Translations under genes and position numbers: made by a program | Shown here: one piece after another, positions 29,886 to 37,813 of the stretch | How the letters are laid out: the number at the start of each line of letters is the position of its first letter | How positions within the stretch are numbered: position 1 is the stretch's first letter | The notes under the pieces: generated by a model | Seen by the model: the letters and a program-made list of their open reading frames with translations, nothing else | What the model was told of the DNA's origin: nothing | Databases searched by the model: none | Assembly: GCA_947627615.1 (NCBI GenBank) | Contig: CANQWS010000026.1 | Span: forward strand, 1 to 43,179 | DNA from: an uncultured Muribaculaceae bacterium | GTDB taxonomy: Bacteria; Bacteroidota; Bacteroidia; Bacteroidales; Muribaculaceae | DNA length: 43,179 bases | Direction: 5' to 3'

Positions 29886-30806
29886 TCAGAAGGAGATTAT
29901 TGCGCCCCTTTCTACTTGGCGGGCAATATTCGCACGGTCCTTCCGAGTGAGTTTAGTGACGTCGTCCTTGACAGTAAAGCTGGCCTGTGAGGAGGTGCCG
30001 TTCTCGCGGGGGCGGTTGCCCTTCGCACGGACGGACGCCACAATCTGTTTCTCCGTGGCCGCAGCCTGGCTCGCCGCGACGCCCGCCTTTATCTGGTCAA
30101 GGTGCGTAACTTCATATGCATGTTGGACTGGGATTCCGTGGCGCAGAAGCGAGAGGAATTCCTGATTGGTTGCTTCCTTCGCGAGATCGAAGGAAGGATA
30201 CAACTGCTTCAGCTGCTCGGCTTCATTCTGCCACTGTGCGAGCTGCTGGTTGGCGCGCTGCTGCGCCTGGCGGTTCTGCTCCCTCGCGAGGAGGTCTGCG
30301 TTCTCCCGTTGCAGGCGGTTGAACTCCCTGTATTGGTCGATGGTCATTCCCGCCTCTTCGGCGGCGTCCACAAGGAAAGCGTCGTCATTGTTCACGGCTT
30401 CCATGAGTGCTTTCATATCGCCGTTCACTTTGTACTTGGCTTCCATCGCTTCAATTACGGGTTTCTGCGCCTCAAGCTGCTCCTGCATGGTCTTCATCTC
30501 CGCGAAACGGCGGTTGAAGACGCGCTGAAAGTCCTCGTTGTAGATGTCCTGATACTCTTTGACCAGATTGCGATACTCCTGGCGGCGCGCGTCAAGAGAG
30601 TCGCTTGATGTGTTCGCTTCTCCCTGCCCGGCGGCGGCAGGTTTGCTGTCTGTCGGCTGCTTGCCGTACAGAACGGTCTCGCCCGTTTTGCCTCGCTGGG
30701 TGTTGGCGGGGCTTGCTTGGGATCCACCCGTGGTGCTGCCCGTAGCTCCGTCTCCTCCGCCATCGAAGAGAGAGAGGATAGGCCGCAAGAGTTTTCGGAA
30801 GTTCAT
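29886..30806 (-). CDS. scaffolding-like protein
   Basis: 306 residues; ATG 30806 follows AGGAGGACGTT. The N-terminus is basic, with a Gly/Ser/Thr-rich disordered region, then a long Gln/Glu/Arg coiled coil (~75-205) and a basic Lys/Arg-rich C-terminal segment (LTRKDRANIARQVERG), as in scaffolding proteins that bind capsid through a positively charged tail. It lies directly before the capsid gene. An internal minor virion protein is a less likely alternative. Confidence 0.8.
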   Translation of the reverse strand: MNFRKLLRPILSLFDGGGDGATGSTTGGSQASPANTQRGKTGETVLYGKQPTDSKPAAAGQGEANTSSDSLDARRQEYRNLVKEYQDIYNEDFQRVFNRRFAEMKTMQEQLEAQKPVIEAMEAKYKVNGDMKALMEAVNNDDAFLVDAAEEAGMTIDQYREFNRLQRENADLLAREQNRQAQQRANQQLAQWQNEAEQLKQLYPSFDLAKEATNQEFLSLLRHGIPVQHAYEVTHLDQIKAGVAASQAAATEKQIVASVRAKGNRPRENGTSSQASFTVKDDVTKLTRKDRANIARQVERGAIISF

Positions 30807-30810
30807 AACG

Positions 30811-30943
30811 TCCTCCTAACCGCAGGATTCGCTCCTGTGCAGCGTGCACTCTTCCTTTTCTATTGCCTGGGGCGGCGGCGTGCGGGTGCCCGATGCCGCC
30901 GCCCGTAAAGCAATGAGGTGGGGAGAAGGAGGAGTACTCCATA
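30811..30943 (-). promoter_or_regulatory. structured 5' leader of scaffold-capsid operon
   Basis: About 130 nt separate the predicted start of transcription (~30,937) from the scaffold ATG. They contain the palindrome GGAGTACTCC (30931-30940) at the transcript start, a 10-bp GC stem (GGGCGGCGGC/GCCGCCGCCC, about 30,872-30,906), and a small hairpin CAGGA-GCGAA-TCCTG just before the ribosome site. No gene was seen in it. Stability or translational control of the most abundant virion message is a reasonable guess. Confidence 0.6.
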
Positions 30944-30973
30944 ATATTACCACGTGATGCTGTGTACTGTCAA
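30944..30973 (-). promoter_or_regulatory. strong promoter of scaffold-capsid operon
   Basis: On the - strand TTGACA (30973-30968) and TAATAT (30949-30944) are 18 bp apart, with CACGTG in the spacer. It would allow capsid genes to be expressed above the level of the packaging genes upstream. Confidence 0.75.
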
Positions 30974-30989
30974 TAGTTGGGGCCTTTGC

Positions 30990-31352
30990 TTACGTCGTGT
31001 CGCTTACGGATACGGAGATGTAGTCCGGGTATGCCTTCTCAAGTTGCTTCAGGGTTACCTCAACAAGGTCGTATACAATCCGCACCCGCTCGTCCCATTC
31101 CTTCCACCTCCCGAAGTATGTCAGGAGCACGTCGCCGCCTCCCATATGGTTTTCAACCTCGGTCGCCTCTCCCTGATCTCTCAGGTTTATGAGGTATCCG
31201 GCGAGGCCGTACAGAACGCAGGAGATTGCAGCACAGACAGTGTCGCTGCCCGTGGCGTGCCCGGTGGCCTTTACGGAGTGAACCTTCCAGTTGTATCCGT
31301 TGGAGTTCACGGGGATCCACTTGCGGTAGTGACTGATTGTTACTTCAGTCAT
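30990..31352 (-). CDS. Prp-like cysteine protease
   Basis: 120 residues. The motif ATGHATGSDTVCAAISCVLYGL places His32 and Cys40 in a GHA...VCAAIS context that defines the Prp family (ribosomal-processing cysteine protease). In Staphylococcus the host Prp trims ribosomal protein L27 and also processes capsid and scaffold of phage 80alpha. Here a phage-encoded relative lies between portal and scaffold, so maturation of capsid, scaffold or portal is the likely job. The His-Cys spacing is 8 residues, shorter than the 12 I recall for bacterial Prp. Written targets are not evident. Confidence 0.78.
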   Translation of the reverse strand: MTEVTISHYRKWIPVNSNGYNWKVHSVKATGHATGSDTVCAAISCVLYGLAGYLINLRDQGEATEVENHMGGGDVLLTYFGRWKEWDERVRIVYDLVEVTLKQLEKAYPDYISVSVSDTT

Positions 31353-31355
31353 ACC

Positions 31356-33635
31356 TTACACGCCTCCCGGCTGGGTGTTGCCGTTGACTGAATCCAGACT
31401 GGGGGTGCTCCTTTGAGCAAGCCGTTGTGCGTATCCAGACTGGGGCGTCTGGGCCCTCATGATCTGCCCGTTTGTGCTGCGGTCCGCGCTGGCCTTGGGC
31501 GCTGCGGTTGCACTGGCGGAGCTGCCGCCCGTGGCGGCTGCTGCCTGCTGCCCGGCTCCCATGTTCTGCCCGGTCAGTGCCTGAATAACCATCATTGCCT
31601 GTTCCAGCTGCTGGGACATGCTTTGGAGCATGTTGTACAGCGTCTGCCCCTGCTGCACCTGCTCCCGCACCTTCTCAATACCCTCAAATTCCATCATGTC
31701 CAGCGCGAGCATGGACTCCTGTGCGCGCTGGGGGTTGAAGAACCCGAGGCCGTACAGCTCCTTAGCGCGCTCGTTCTGCTCCATGCGGCTGAACGGGTTC
31801 TTCTTCTGGGCCTTGATTTTCAGGTCGAAGATGGGGCGACGGAAGGTCGGCTGGCCGTCCATCGTATATCCTGTCAGCTGGTCCTTCATGCCGGAGTTGT
31901 CCAGCTCCACGAACTCGTGCCCGATGCCGTTGGGGGATGTGATACGGAACGTGCGCTTCTCGTCATAGAACTGCCGGATGAGTTCAATCACGAGGCGGCT
32001 GATCTGGGTGTGTGCCCGATAGCCTGCGGAGATCATGTCGCGGCTGGTCTTGTTGCCCGCCTCCTGCAGAGCAGAGATGGCAGCGGCTGCTGTGACGCCT
32101 CCGGTGCTTCCCTGGTTGACGTCGCGGTTGCCTGCGGTGTCCTTCATCTCGTCAATTTTCATCTGCATGATGTCAACGTAGATGGAAGAGAGGGGCTGCG
32201 TCACTATCTCCTGAATGCGGGTTTCGTCCAGCCCGCCCGTGACGTGCACGAAACGCTTGCTTGTGTCGGCGAACTCTTCCTCCGAGGCTCCGGTCATGTC
32301 CGAGATGAAAAAGCGCTTGCGGCTGGCCTCGTCGGCGCTCTCCAGAATGTTAGCGGAGAGTTTGTCGATATACAGTTGCGGATCCTGGCAGATTGCCACG
32401 TACCCGAAGCCGGCAGGGGTGCCCTTCTCCGGGAAAAGGACGTCCATAACCACGGGGTACTCTCCGTGGCTGTACCATCCAACATCCCTGTAGGCCGGAT
32501 CATTTTCCGAGGCAAACAGGATGGTATTCCCGACGAACTTGCAGTACTGCAGGAGGGTTCGCCCGCTGGGGTCGCGGGTTTTGTAGTACCAGTCCACTAC
32601 CAGAGATTTTCCGCTGAGGTCGATCTGTTCATTGTACAGGTAGCGCTTGACGTCGATGGCGTTGCCGTCCAGCTTCCCTTTGAACTGCGGGTACTGGCTT
32701 TCCAGGAGGTCCGTGTCCACAAGATCCACAATGAACAGGTTCCGCGATTGCTGGATGTCGGTGATACCCGGTTCCCAGAAGATTTTAAGGAGGTCTATCT
32801 GCCTGATGTCGATGTCTCCGAGTCCGCCTTCTTTCTCTGGGTTCCAGAAGACTCCATACACGGCGGTGCCGTGCTTCAGCTTCTCCCACCAGTTGTCCGA
32901 GAAGGTCTGCTCGTATGCGTTGGTCTCAAGGATCACGGGCAGGACGGAGGACAGTACGTGCGCTGCCTGCTCGTCGCTCTGCTCTCTTGGGAGGACAACG
33001 GGCTCCGGGTAGTTGTCCATTGCGTCGGCGTGTTTGTTGAGCAGGGTATTGAACAACCACGCGGAGGCAGGCCGGGGGGATTCCTGAAAGCGCCTCACCT
33101 GGTCCTCACCGCACTGGCAGAACTCAAGGCGCTTGACGCCGTGCCGCCTGATGGCCTCCCAGTGCCGCAGCTCCCACCAGAGCTCGTCTGCTACAACCCG
33201 GTGTTCAAGGTGCTGCTTGCCGTCCTTGTACTTGGTGAGGACGGCAGTGGCCTCGGCGATCTGCCGTTCTCCGATGGGTGGAAGGATCTCCTCCGGCGGG
33301 GTGGCTTTGCCGGTTGCCTGCTGGTGCACGCCGCCGCCCGGCAGGTGGGAGCGGAAGGGGATGGGGCCTGCGGGCCCGGTGCCGAGGTTACGGCTGGCTG
33401 CACCCATAGGCGGCTGTATGCCGGGCATACCTTGCGGTCCAACAGGTCCGGTCGGCCACTGCTGGGCCGGGTTCCTCGGGAAGGGTATGTAGCTCATGGG
33501 CCGGTTGGTCGGGGGCTGCATGGGGTTCAGCGGCTCCTGCCTGGGGTTTGTCGGGGGTTGCGCGGAGGATTGCTGGGGGTTGCTCTTCTTCGGAGTTTCG
33601 TCCCAGTTGTCCTCGGGACGTTTCCTGTCTGCCAT
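31356..33635 (-). CDS. portal protein (759 aa)
   Basis: The N-terminal ~110 residues are Pro/Gln/Gly-rich and include collagen-like triplets (GPVGPQGMPG), probably disordered. The central part (RPASAWLFNTLLNKHADAMDN, HGTAVYGVFWNP, DIRQIDLLKIFWEPG) has the portal signature of short-tailed phages, followed by a long helical stem and a Gln/Met-rich C-terminus (LQSMSQQLEQAMMVIQALTGQN). It forms the dodecameric DNA channel at one capsid vertex. It sits right after the large terminase, as usual. The large size matches portals of podovirus-like phages. Confidence 0.87.
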   Translation of the reverse strand: MADRKRPEDNWDETPKKSNPQQSSAQPPTNPRQEPLNPMQPPTNRPMSYIPFPRNPAQQWPTGPVGPQGMPGIQPPMGAASRNLGTGPAGPIPFRSHLPGGGVHQQATGKATPPEEILPPIGERQIAEATAVLTKYKDGKQHLEHRVVADELWWELRHWEAIRRHGVKRLEFCQCGEDQVRRFQESPRPASAWLFNTLLNKHADAMDNYPEPVVLPREQSDEQAAHVLSSVLPVILETNAYEQTFSDNWWEKLKHGTAVYGVFWNPEKEGGLGDIDIRQIDLLKIFWEPGITDIQQSRNLFIVDLVDTDLLESQYPQFKGKLDGNAIDVKRYLYNEQIDLSGKSLVVDWYYKTRDPSGRTLLQYCKFVGNTILFASENDPAYRDVGWYSHGEYPVVMDVLFPEKGTPAGFGYVAICQDPQLYIDKLSANILESADEASRKRFFISDMTGASEEEFADTSKRFVHVTGGLDETRIQEIVTQPLSSIYVDIMQMKIDEMKDTAGNRDVNQGSTGGVTAAAAISALQEAGNKTSRDMISAGYRAHTQISRLVIELIRQFYDEKRTFRITSPNGIGHEFVELDNSGMKDQLTGYTMDGQPTFRRPIFDLKIKAQKKNPFSRMEQNERAKELYGLGFFNPQRAQESMLALDMMEFEGIEKVREQVQQGQTLYNMLQSMSQQLEQAMMVIQALTGQNMGAGQQAAAATGGSSASATAAPKASADRSTNGQIMRAQTPQSGYAQRLAQRSTPSLDSVNGNTQPGGV

Positions 33636-33639
33636 TCTC

Positions 33640-35085
33640 TTACCTCCTGTAGTATTCGTATCTGTCGTAGGTGTAGTCCTCTGGCGTGTCCAGCGGGCTG
33701 TATTGGCGCGGCTTTGGGTTCTGCCTGGGGCGCGGTGAGATTGGGTTCTTCATGAGCACGTAGCGGAGGGAGTCGTACCCGTGGTCCTCGCCGTCGGTGT
33801 CCACGTCCTCCACGTGCGTTTCGTCGTAGACCAACGCGGGCAGGGTCCGGATCAGGTTCTTGCAGTTACTGAAAACATAGAGCATGGGGATTGATTCTTC
33901 GTCGAATGCAAGCCGGTGGTGCATCTGCATTTTGCCGTCTATGCGGCTGTTGTCTCCCTTCTCGAAGTACACGCGCTCCCGCTCCATGAGGGCTCCAATA
34001 CTCTCGGTCCCGTCGCTTGACCAGATAGCTGGATCTCCTATGCGGACAATTCTGCGGCCCTTCAGGTTTGGGTCCTGCGCTTCAATCTCTCGGATCTCTC
34101 GTGCAACTCTCGCAGGTTCCCATTTAACTCCTGTATCCGGCGTGCCGGTACAGCCGTACAGCTCCCTGATCACATACATGCGGCGGTCGTGGTCGGTGGC
34201 GCACCATACCACGCTGAACGGCTTGCTGTATCCCCAGTCAAAACCGCATGAGATGGTCCATGCACCTGGGACTTTGAAGGGGTTGATCACGTGGGTTCCT
34301 ATGCGGTCGGCGTAGTGCTCGGGGTCGTTTCTCCACTCGGAGAATACCTGCCCGGAGAAGGTGTCCCAGTCTCCATAGAGCAGGGCCTTCCTGTCTGCCT
34401 CCGGCAGGGAAGCAAGGGTAGCCACATACTCGGGGTTGTTGCGAAGGAGCTCCTGATTGTCGAAGACGGTGGAAGGGATGAACGCCCGAGAGCGCCAGCT
34501 CTTGTGCGGCTTGCCGTAGTTGTCTGTCCATGATACCTTCTCCCAGATGGTCTGCATCGGCTTGGCTGCTGTGATGAATCGTTCCTTCACCCAGCTATGG
34601 CCTATACCTCCGGGGTTTGCGCTGCTGCGGACATACACGCGGGTGCCTGGTCCGTTTGGGCGGTTACGGGATACAAGGAACATATACTCATCAAAGAGGA
34701 AGTGTGTCAGCTCGTCAAAACCGATGAAGTCAAACGCCTGCCCCTGATATTTGATTCTGTCCTTGAGGTATTGGAGAGATCCAAACTGGATAGAGGCACC
34801 CGAGGGGAAGCGCCAGATATGCGAGGTGGCATTATAGCGCGCCCCTGGAAATGCCGCAGGGTAAATGCGTCTGCTCTTGCCTATCAGCTCTTCCAGCTCC
34901 GGGAAGGTCTTGCGGAGGATGAGTCCTTTATAGTGACCTATGTGCGCCTGGCGCAGGGCCTCTGCCACGAGGGCGTCTGACTTGCCGCCGCCCGCCGCTC
35001 CACCATAAAGGACTTCATTCTCTGCTCGTGCCATGAATACAGCCTGCCGGGGTTGCGGTTTCCAGACTGTCTCAGTCGTCGGCAT
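33640..35085 (-). CDS. terL: terminase large subunit
   Basis: 481 residues from ATG 35085 (MPTTETVWKPQPRQ), overlapping the small subunit's stop by 14 bp. ATPase: Walker A YGGAAGGGKSDA (27-38), adenine-motif RKTFPELEE, Walker B FDFIGFDELTHF, and coupling motif VYVRSSANPGG. The C-terminal nuclease half begins near FDWGYSKPFSVVW and has conserved acidic residues (IGDPAIWSSDG, DGEDHGYDSLRY). It powers DNA packaging and cuts the concatemer. The type (cos, pac or other) cannot be told from this alone. Confidence 0.95.
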   Translation of the reverse strand: MPTTETVWKPQPRQAVFMARAENEVLYGGAAGGGKSDALVAEALRQAHIGHYKGLILRKTFPELEELIGKSRRIYPAAFPGARYNATSHIWRFPSGASIQFGSLQYLKDRIKYQGQAFDFIGFDELTHFLFDEYMFLVSRNRPNGPGTRVYVRSSANPGGIGHSWVKERFITAAKPMQTIWEKVSWTDNYGKPHKSWRSRAFIPSTVFDNQELLRNNPEYVATLASLPEADRKALLYGDWDTFSGQVFSEWRNDPEHYADRIGTHVINPFKVPGAWTISCGFDWGYSKPFSVVWCATDHDRRMYVIRELYGCTGTPDTGVKWEPARVAREIREIEAQDPNLKGRRIVRIGDPAIWSSDGTESIGALMERERVYFEKGDNSRIDGKMQMHHRLAFDEESIPMLYVFSNCKNLIRTLPALVYDETHVEDVDTDGEDHGYDSLRYVLMKNPISPRPRQNPKPRQYSPLDTPEDYTYDRYEYYRR

Positions 35086-35611
35086 CGTCCGGAGGCGGCT
35101 GGAGCTCCTCCACCGCAGGCAGCAGAACAACTCCGTAGGTTCCGTCCAGCTGTCCTTCCTGCTTCGGTCTGTCTACTCCCAAATGCCTCATAATGAGATC
35201 CAGCGCTTTCAGCTTGTCCGCGAACTGATACTCCCGCTCCGTGGTCGTCTCCTCGCATCCGTCCTTCGACGTCCTGGTGGTGGTTTTCACCTTCACCTTC
35301 GTGATGATCCGGAGCTCGTCCCTGTTGTGATTGATCAGCTCGCCCGTGTCCATGTCGATCACGTCGGCGGGGGAGTAAAAGGCAAGCCGCCCCAGCTCCA
35401 TCAGGGTTCTGTCCGCGTTGATTCCGGCTCTCCTCGCGCGTTCAGCGCACTTCACGGCTATGGCGTCCTGGATATTTGCTTTTGACAACAGCCGCGAGGC
35501 GCAGGAGTTTGCGGTCTTCGGCGAGTATCCTGCCCGGATTGCCGCTTGGGTTGCGTTCAGGTCGAACATGTACTCGTCAACGAATGCCTGTTGCTTTTCC
35601 GACAGTGCCAC
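35072..35611 (-). CDS. terS: terminase small subunit
   Basis: 179 residues from GTG 35611, chosen because AAAGGAGTG lies 6 bp upstream and the conserved start LSEKQQAFVDEYMFDLNATQAAIRAGYS follows. This is the standard terminase-1 small-subunit DNA-binding domain. The middle part (LAFYSPADVIDMDTGE, ADKLKALDLIMRHLG) and the acidic tail are also typical. It recognises the packaging site and recruits the large subunit encoded just downstream. Confidence 0.93.
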   Translation of the reverse strand: MALSEKQQAFVDEYMFDLNATQAAIRAGYSPKTANSCASRLLSKANIQDAIAVKCAERARRAGINADRTLMELGRLAFYSPADVIDMDTGELINHNRDELRIITKVKVKTTTRTSKDGCEETTTEREYQFADKLKALDLIMRHLGVDRPKQEGQLDGTYGVVLLPAVEELQPPPDDADD

Positions 35612-35641
35612 AACAATCACTCCTTTCAGAATGTGGGGCAA

Positions 35642-35665
35642 CCCCAGGGCCAAAAGGCCCAGGGG
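35642..35665 (-). other. hairpin at replication/packaging boundary
   Basis: CCCCAGGGCC-AAAA-GGCCCAGGGG folds into a stem with one A-A mismatch. It lies between the small zinc-protein gene and the terminase start, with no T-run beyond it. It could tune terminase translation or mark an RNA processing point. Confidence 0.45.
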
Positions 35666-35678
35666 CTTCCCGAAAAAC

Positions 35679-35882
35679 TCAGGCGTTCTGCCTGATCATG
35701 TACCAGCTGACAGCAGGCTTCACCTGCCTGCACAGCTCGCAGCGCCAGCTCTTCTGCTTGGTGCTGCCGCTCTTGGGGCCGGGTCCTCCCTTCGTACTGT
35801 TGGGCCAGGCCTCCAGTAGCTTCTTCGCGCACGCGGAGCACGCAGTGACGGTGGCGAAGGTGTCGTACTCCTTCTTCTTCAT
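35679..35882 (-). CDS. small Cys-pair (zinc-ribbon-like) protein
   Basis: 67 residues; ATG 35882 follows AGGAGGAG. Two CxxC pairs (CSAC at ~15-18 and CELC near 48) separated by ~30 residues suggest a structural zinc site. The protein is basic overall. It lies just upstream of the terminase genes, where phages often carry small HNH or zinc proteins, but no HNH residues are visible. Function unknown. Confidence 0.65.
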   Translation of the reverse strand: MKKKEYDTFATVTACSACAKKLLEAWPNSTKGGPGPKSGSTKQKSWRCELCRQVKPAVSWYMIRQNA

Positions 35883-35887
35883 GCTGA

Positions 35888-36040
35888 TTACTCCTCCTGC
35901 TCCTTCCGCATTTGCAGCGCCTTCTTCTCCCAGTACTTCCGGTTCTGCTCCCGGACCTTGTCCTTGTTCTTGGCGCGCCAGGCCCTCGCATAGGCCCTCC
36001 TGGCCTCCACAGCTTCATGGCTCAATGTTTTCTCGCTCAT
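35888..36040 (-). CDS. small basic helical protein (50 aa)
   Basis: ATG 36040 (MSEKTLSHEAVEARRAYARA) follows GGGAAGGAG. The rest is a single highly charged helix (WRAKNKDKVREQNRKYWEKKA), a pattern I recall from many Clostridia phages near the terminase region. It may bind nucleic acid through its basic helix. It overlaps the end of the upstream gene by 26 bp. Confidence 0.6.
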   Translation of the reverse strand: MSEKTLSHEAVEARRAYARAWRAKNKDKVREQNRKYWEKKALQMRKEQEE

Positions 36041-36239
36041 ATTCAATTCTCCTTCCCCACGGTCCGTCCACAAACCTCATCAGCTCATACATGCTGTCTG
36101 AAATTGTGTTGTTTGCCAAATCGGCTGCTTGCTCGATGGCAGAGATAAAGGCATTCACCGCCATCATGTCTTCCATCAGGATCTTGGTTGCTTCCTCTAC
36201 CCACTTCAACCTTTCCTCAATGCTCGCTTCCTTCTTCAT
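36015..36239 (-). CDS. small acidic helical protein (74 aa)
   Basis: ATG 36239 follows GAGAGGAGGAG and overlaps the methyltransferase 3' end by 23 bp. It is mostly helical (MKKEASIEERLKWVEEATK) with an internal hydrophobic face and a polar end. No family was recognised, and it is co-transcribed with the methyltransferase remnant and the terminase genes. Confidence 0.6.
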   Translation of the reverse strand: MKKEASIEERLKWVEEATKILMEDMMAVNAFISAIEQAADLANNTISDSMYELMRFVDGPWGRRIEYERENIEP

Positions 36240-37410
36240 GGCTCCTCCTCTCTATGTCCGCAATCGCTTTGAATATCGGGTAGAACGCCTGCGGAACTAC
36301 GGCGTTCCCGATTGCTTTAAGCTGGTCCATCCTTTGGGGAATCCCATCAGCCACAGGTTGTACTCCGGGTTGAGTTTCCCACGGTATCCTCGCCGCGCAA
36401 GCTCCGTCGCAAGCAGCCCGCCTCTGCCTCTCCCGGTTTTGTCCGAGATCCCCGCCCGGTGAGTGTCGCTGGCCGTTGGCGTGGGCAACAATCGCGAGTC
36501 GGTCGCGTCGGTGTGGGGCATTGACGGCGCAAGCTGGAATAATAAACGCCCGGCAGGAGTAGCCTGCACCTTCCAGGTCAGACAGCACGCGGTCGAGTGC
36601 CATCCGGACCAGGCCAACAACGTTTTCTCCAAGCACCCAAGAGGGCCGGAGCTCTTTGACAACTCTAAGCATTTCAGGCCAGAGGAAACGGTGATCTGCC
36701 TCGCCTCGTCGGTCCCCGGCAGTGCTGAACGGCTGGCACGATCACGGGAAGCCTCCGCTGAGAACAGTGATATCTGTCCCTCGCATTGCTTCACGTGGCA
36801 CCACCTCCTTTGCTTTGTGCTCCATGTGCCAGTTGTAGTGGCATTTCTGGCACAACCACATAACGTCCAGGGGTTTATTGTAGTCCGGGTGGTGTGCTTG
36901 GATCTTCGTCCGCCCGTCGGAAAACGTTCCGGTTTCTCCGCAGCACTCGCACACATACTGCCGCTTGACTATGCCTTTCGCTATGGCATGTTCGAGAATG
37001 TCCTGTGCGTGCCTGTCCGCTTTCGTCCCTCTGAAGAAGTGGTTATCCTCTCCGCAGCGTGTGTTGCTTCTGAATTGCACTCCTCTTCGCTGCAATGACT
37101 TCCACATTGACTGCCGTGTGACGCCGTAGTAGTCTGCTATCTGTTCGATAGACATCCCAATTCCGTACATTTGGACGGCCTGCTCATAGTCTTTCCGGTG
37201 TGCTGCCATGTACAGTTCCTCCCTGACGCTATCAGCGGTGATCTCTCGCACGTCTCTCCACCTGGGGACGTCGGGCCAGTGGGCCTCAAGCACGGCAGTT
37301 GGAAAGTCTGCTGCCTCGCACTGTCCGACGGTGGTAAAGCCTGCCGCCTCCGCCGCCAGGTCAAGACCTCCGATGCCGGAGAAGAGGGAGAGGTGTGTAA
37401 GCTGGGCCAT
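36217..37410 (-). pseudogene. C5-cytosine DNA methyltransferase, interrupted twice
   Basis: Start ATG 37410 after AGGAGGACAATA. Motif I (LSLFSGIGGLDLAAEAAGF) and the next motif are intact up to SVREE (~residue 65). An in-frame HNH endonuclease then fills ~135 residues, after which the enzyme resumes (MRGTDITVLSGGFP). Here TGA (36744-36742) stops translation in the middle of motif IV, where GGFPCQPF is expected. Beyond it, in the same frame, are SCQPFSTAG, ENVVGL (motif VI), APHRRDRLAIVA (motif VIII) and LKAIGNAVVP (motif X). Removing the six bases TGATCG would restore Pro-Cys-Gln exactly. The gene would have methylated phage DNA against restriction. As written it is probably inactive. Confidence 0.85.
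36742..37209 (-). CDS. HNH homing-type endonuclease inside methyltransferase
   Basis: From internal ATG 37209, with its own ribosome site GGGAGGAAC. It begins MAAHRKDYEQAVQMYGIGMS, includes a helix-turn-helix (SIEQIADYYGVTRQSMWKSL), and an HNH/zinc domain: CECC, then AHHPDYNKPLDVMWLCQKC and HYNWH. Freestanding enzymes of this shape are common in Clostridia phages. The frame runs on from the methyltransferase upstream and into its motif IV downstream, ending at TGA 36742. It may be made both as a fusion and as a separate protein. Its likely ancestral target is the methyltransferase gene itself. Confidence 0.8.
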   Translation of the reverse strand: MAAHRKDYEQAVQMYGIGMSIEQIADYYGVTRQSMWKSLQRRGVQFRSNTRCGEDNHFFRGTKADRHAQDILEHAIAKGIVKRQYVCECCGETGTFSDGRTKIQAHHPDYNKPLDVMWLCQKCHYNWHMEHKAKEVVPREAMRGTDITVLSGGFP

Positions 37411-37428
37411 TATTGTCCTCCTCACTCT

Positions 37429-37467
37429 CCGGCCCCTGGAAGCTCTCAGAACCCCTCCAGGGGCCGG
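37429..37467 (-). other. perfect 12-bp hairpin before methyltransferase
   Basis: CCGGCCCCTGGA (37429-37440) and TCCAGGGGCCGG (37456-37467) are perfectly complementary around a 15-nt loop, just upstream of the ribosome site of the methyltransferase. No T-run follows. It could hinder ribosome access, act as an RNA processing site, or be a protein-binding palindrome. Confidence 0.55.
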
Positions 37468-37502
37468 ACGTGAATTTGTATTACCCGTTGGTCAGACGGG
37501 GA

Positions 37503-37811
37503 TCAGGTGGAAGCTGTGGGCCGCTGGCTGGCCTCCTGCCGCTTGTACAGGCAGAGAACCACGTCTTCGGAGTCCAGCTTGACTTTCAGGTTCATTTCCG
37601 CAGCCGTCTGGAGCAGCGCACGGGAGAACCGGAACGAGTCGTTGCCGGTCCCAAGAACCACGGCGGCTATACTTGCGTCTGCCGCCTGTCGGATCTGCTG
37701 GAGTGCCCGGAAGCTCTCGCGCTCCTGCTGGTGCAGGACGCGGAGCAGGCGGTCCACTTCACGGTTCGCGGCGCGGTGCTGGCGCCTGCGCTCTCTGGTC
37801 TTCTTGCTCAT
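37503..37811 (-). CDS. hypothetical phage protein (102 aa)
   Basis: ATG 37811 (MSKKTRERRRQHRAANREVD) follows AAGGAGGACGAC, 3 bp beyond the previous stop. A very basic first 20 residues lead to an amphipathic helical region (LLRVLHQQERESFRALQQIRQ), and a C-terminal part ends in VVLCLYKRQEA. It could bind nucleic acid. No family recognised. It sits between the helicase-loader-like protein and the methyltransferase. Confidence 0.65.
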   Translation of the reverse strand: MSKKTRERRRQHRAANREVDRLLRVLHQQERESFRALQQIRQAADASIAAVVLGTGNDSFRFSRALLQTAAEMNLKVKLDSEDVVLCLYKRQEASQRPTAST

Positions 37812-37813
37812 GC

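Noticed and set aside
36742-36744. TGA recoding as an explanation for the methyltransferase stop
   Set aside because: Many clear genes here end in TGA, often in ATGA or GTGA overlaps with the next start, so TGA is a normal stop in this genome. Read-through would still leave two extra residues inside the catalytic motif.
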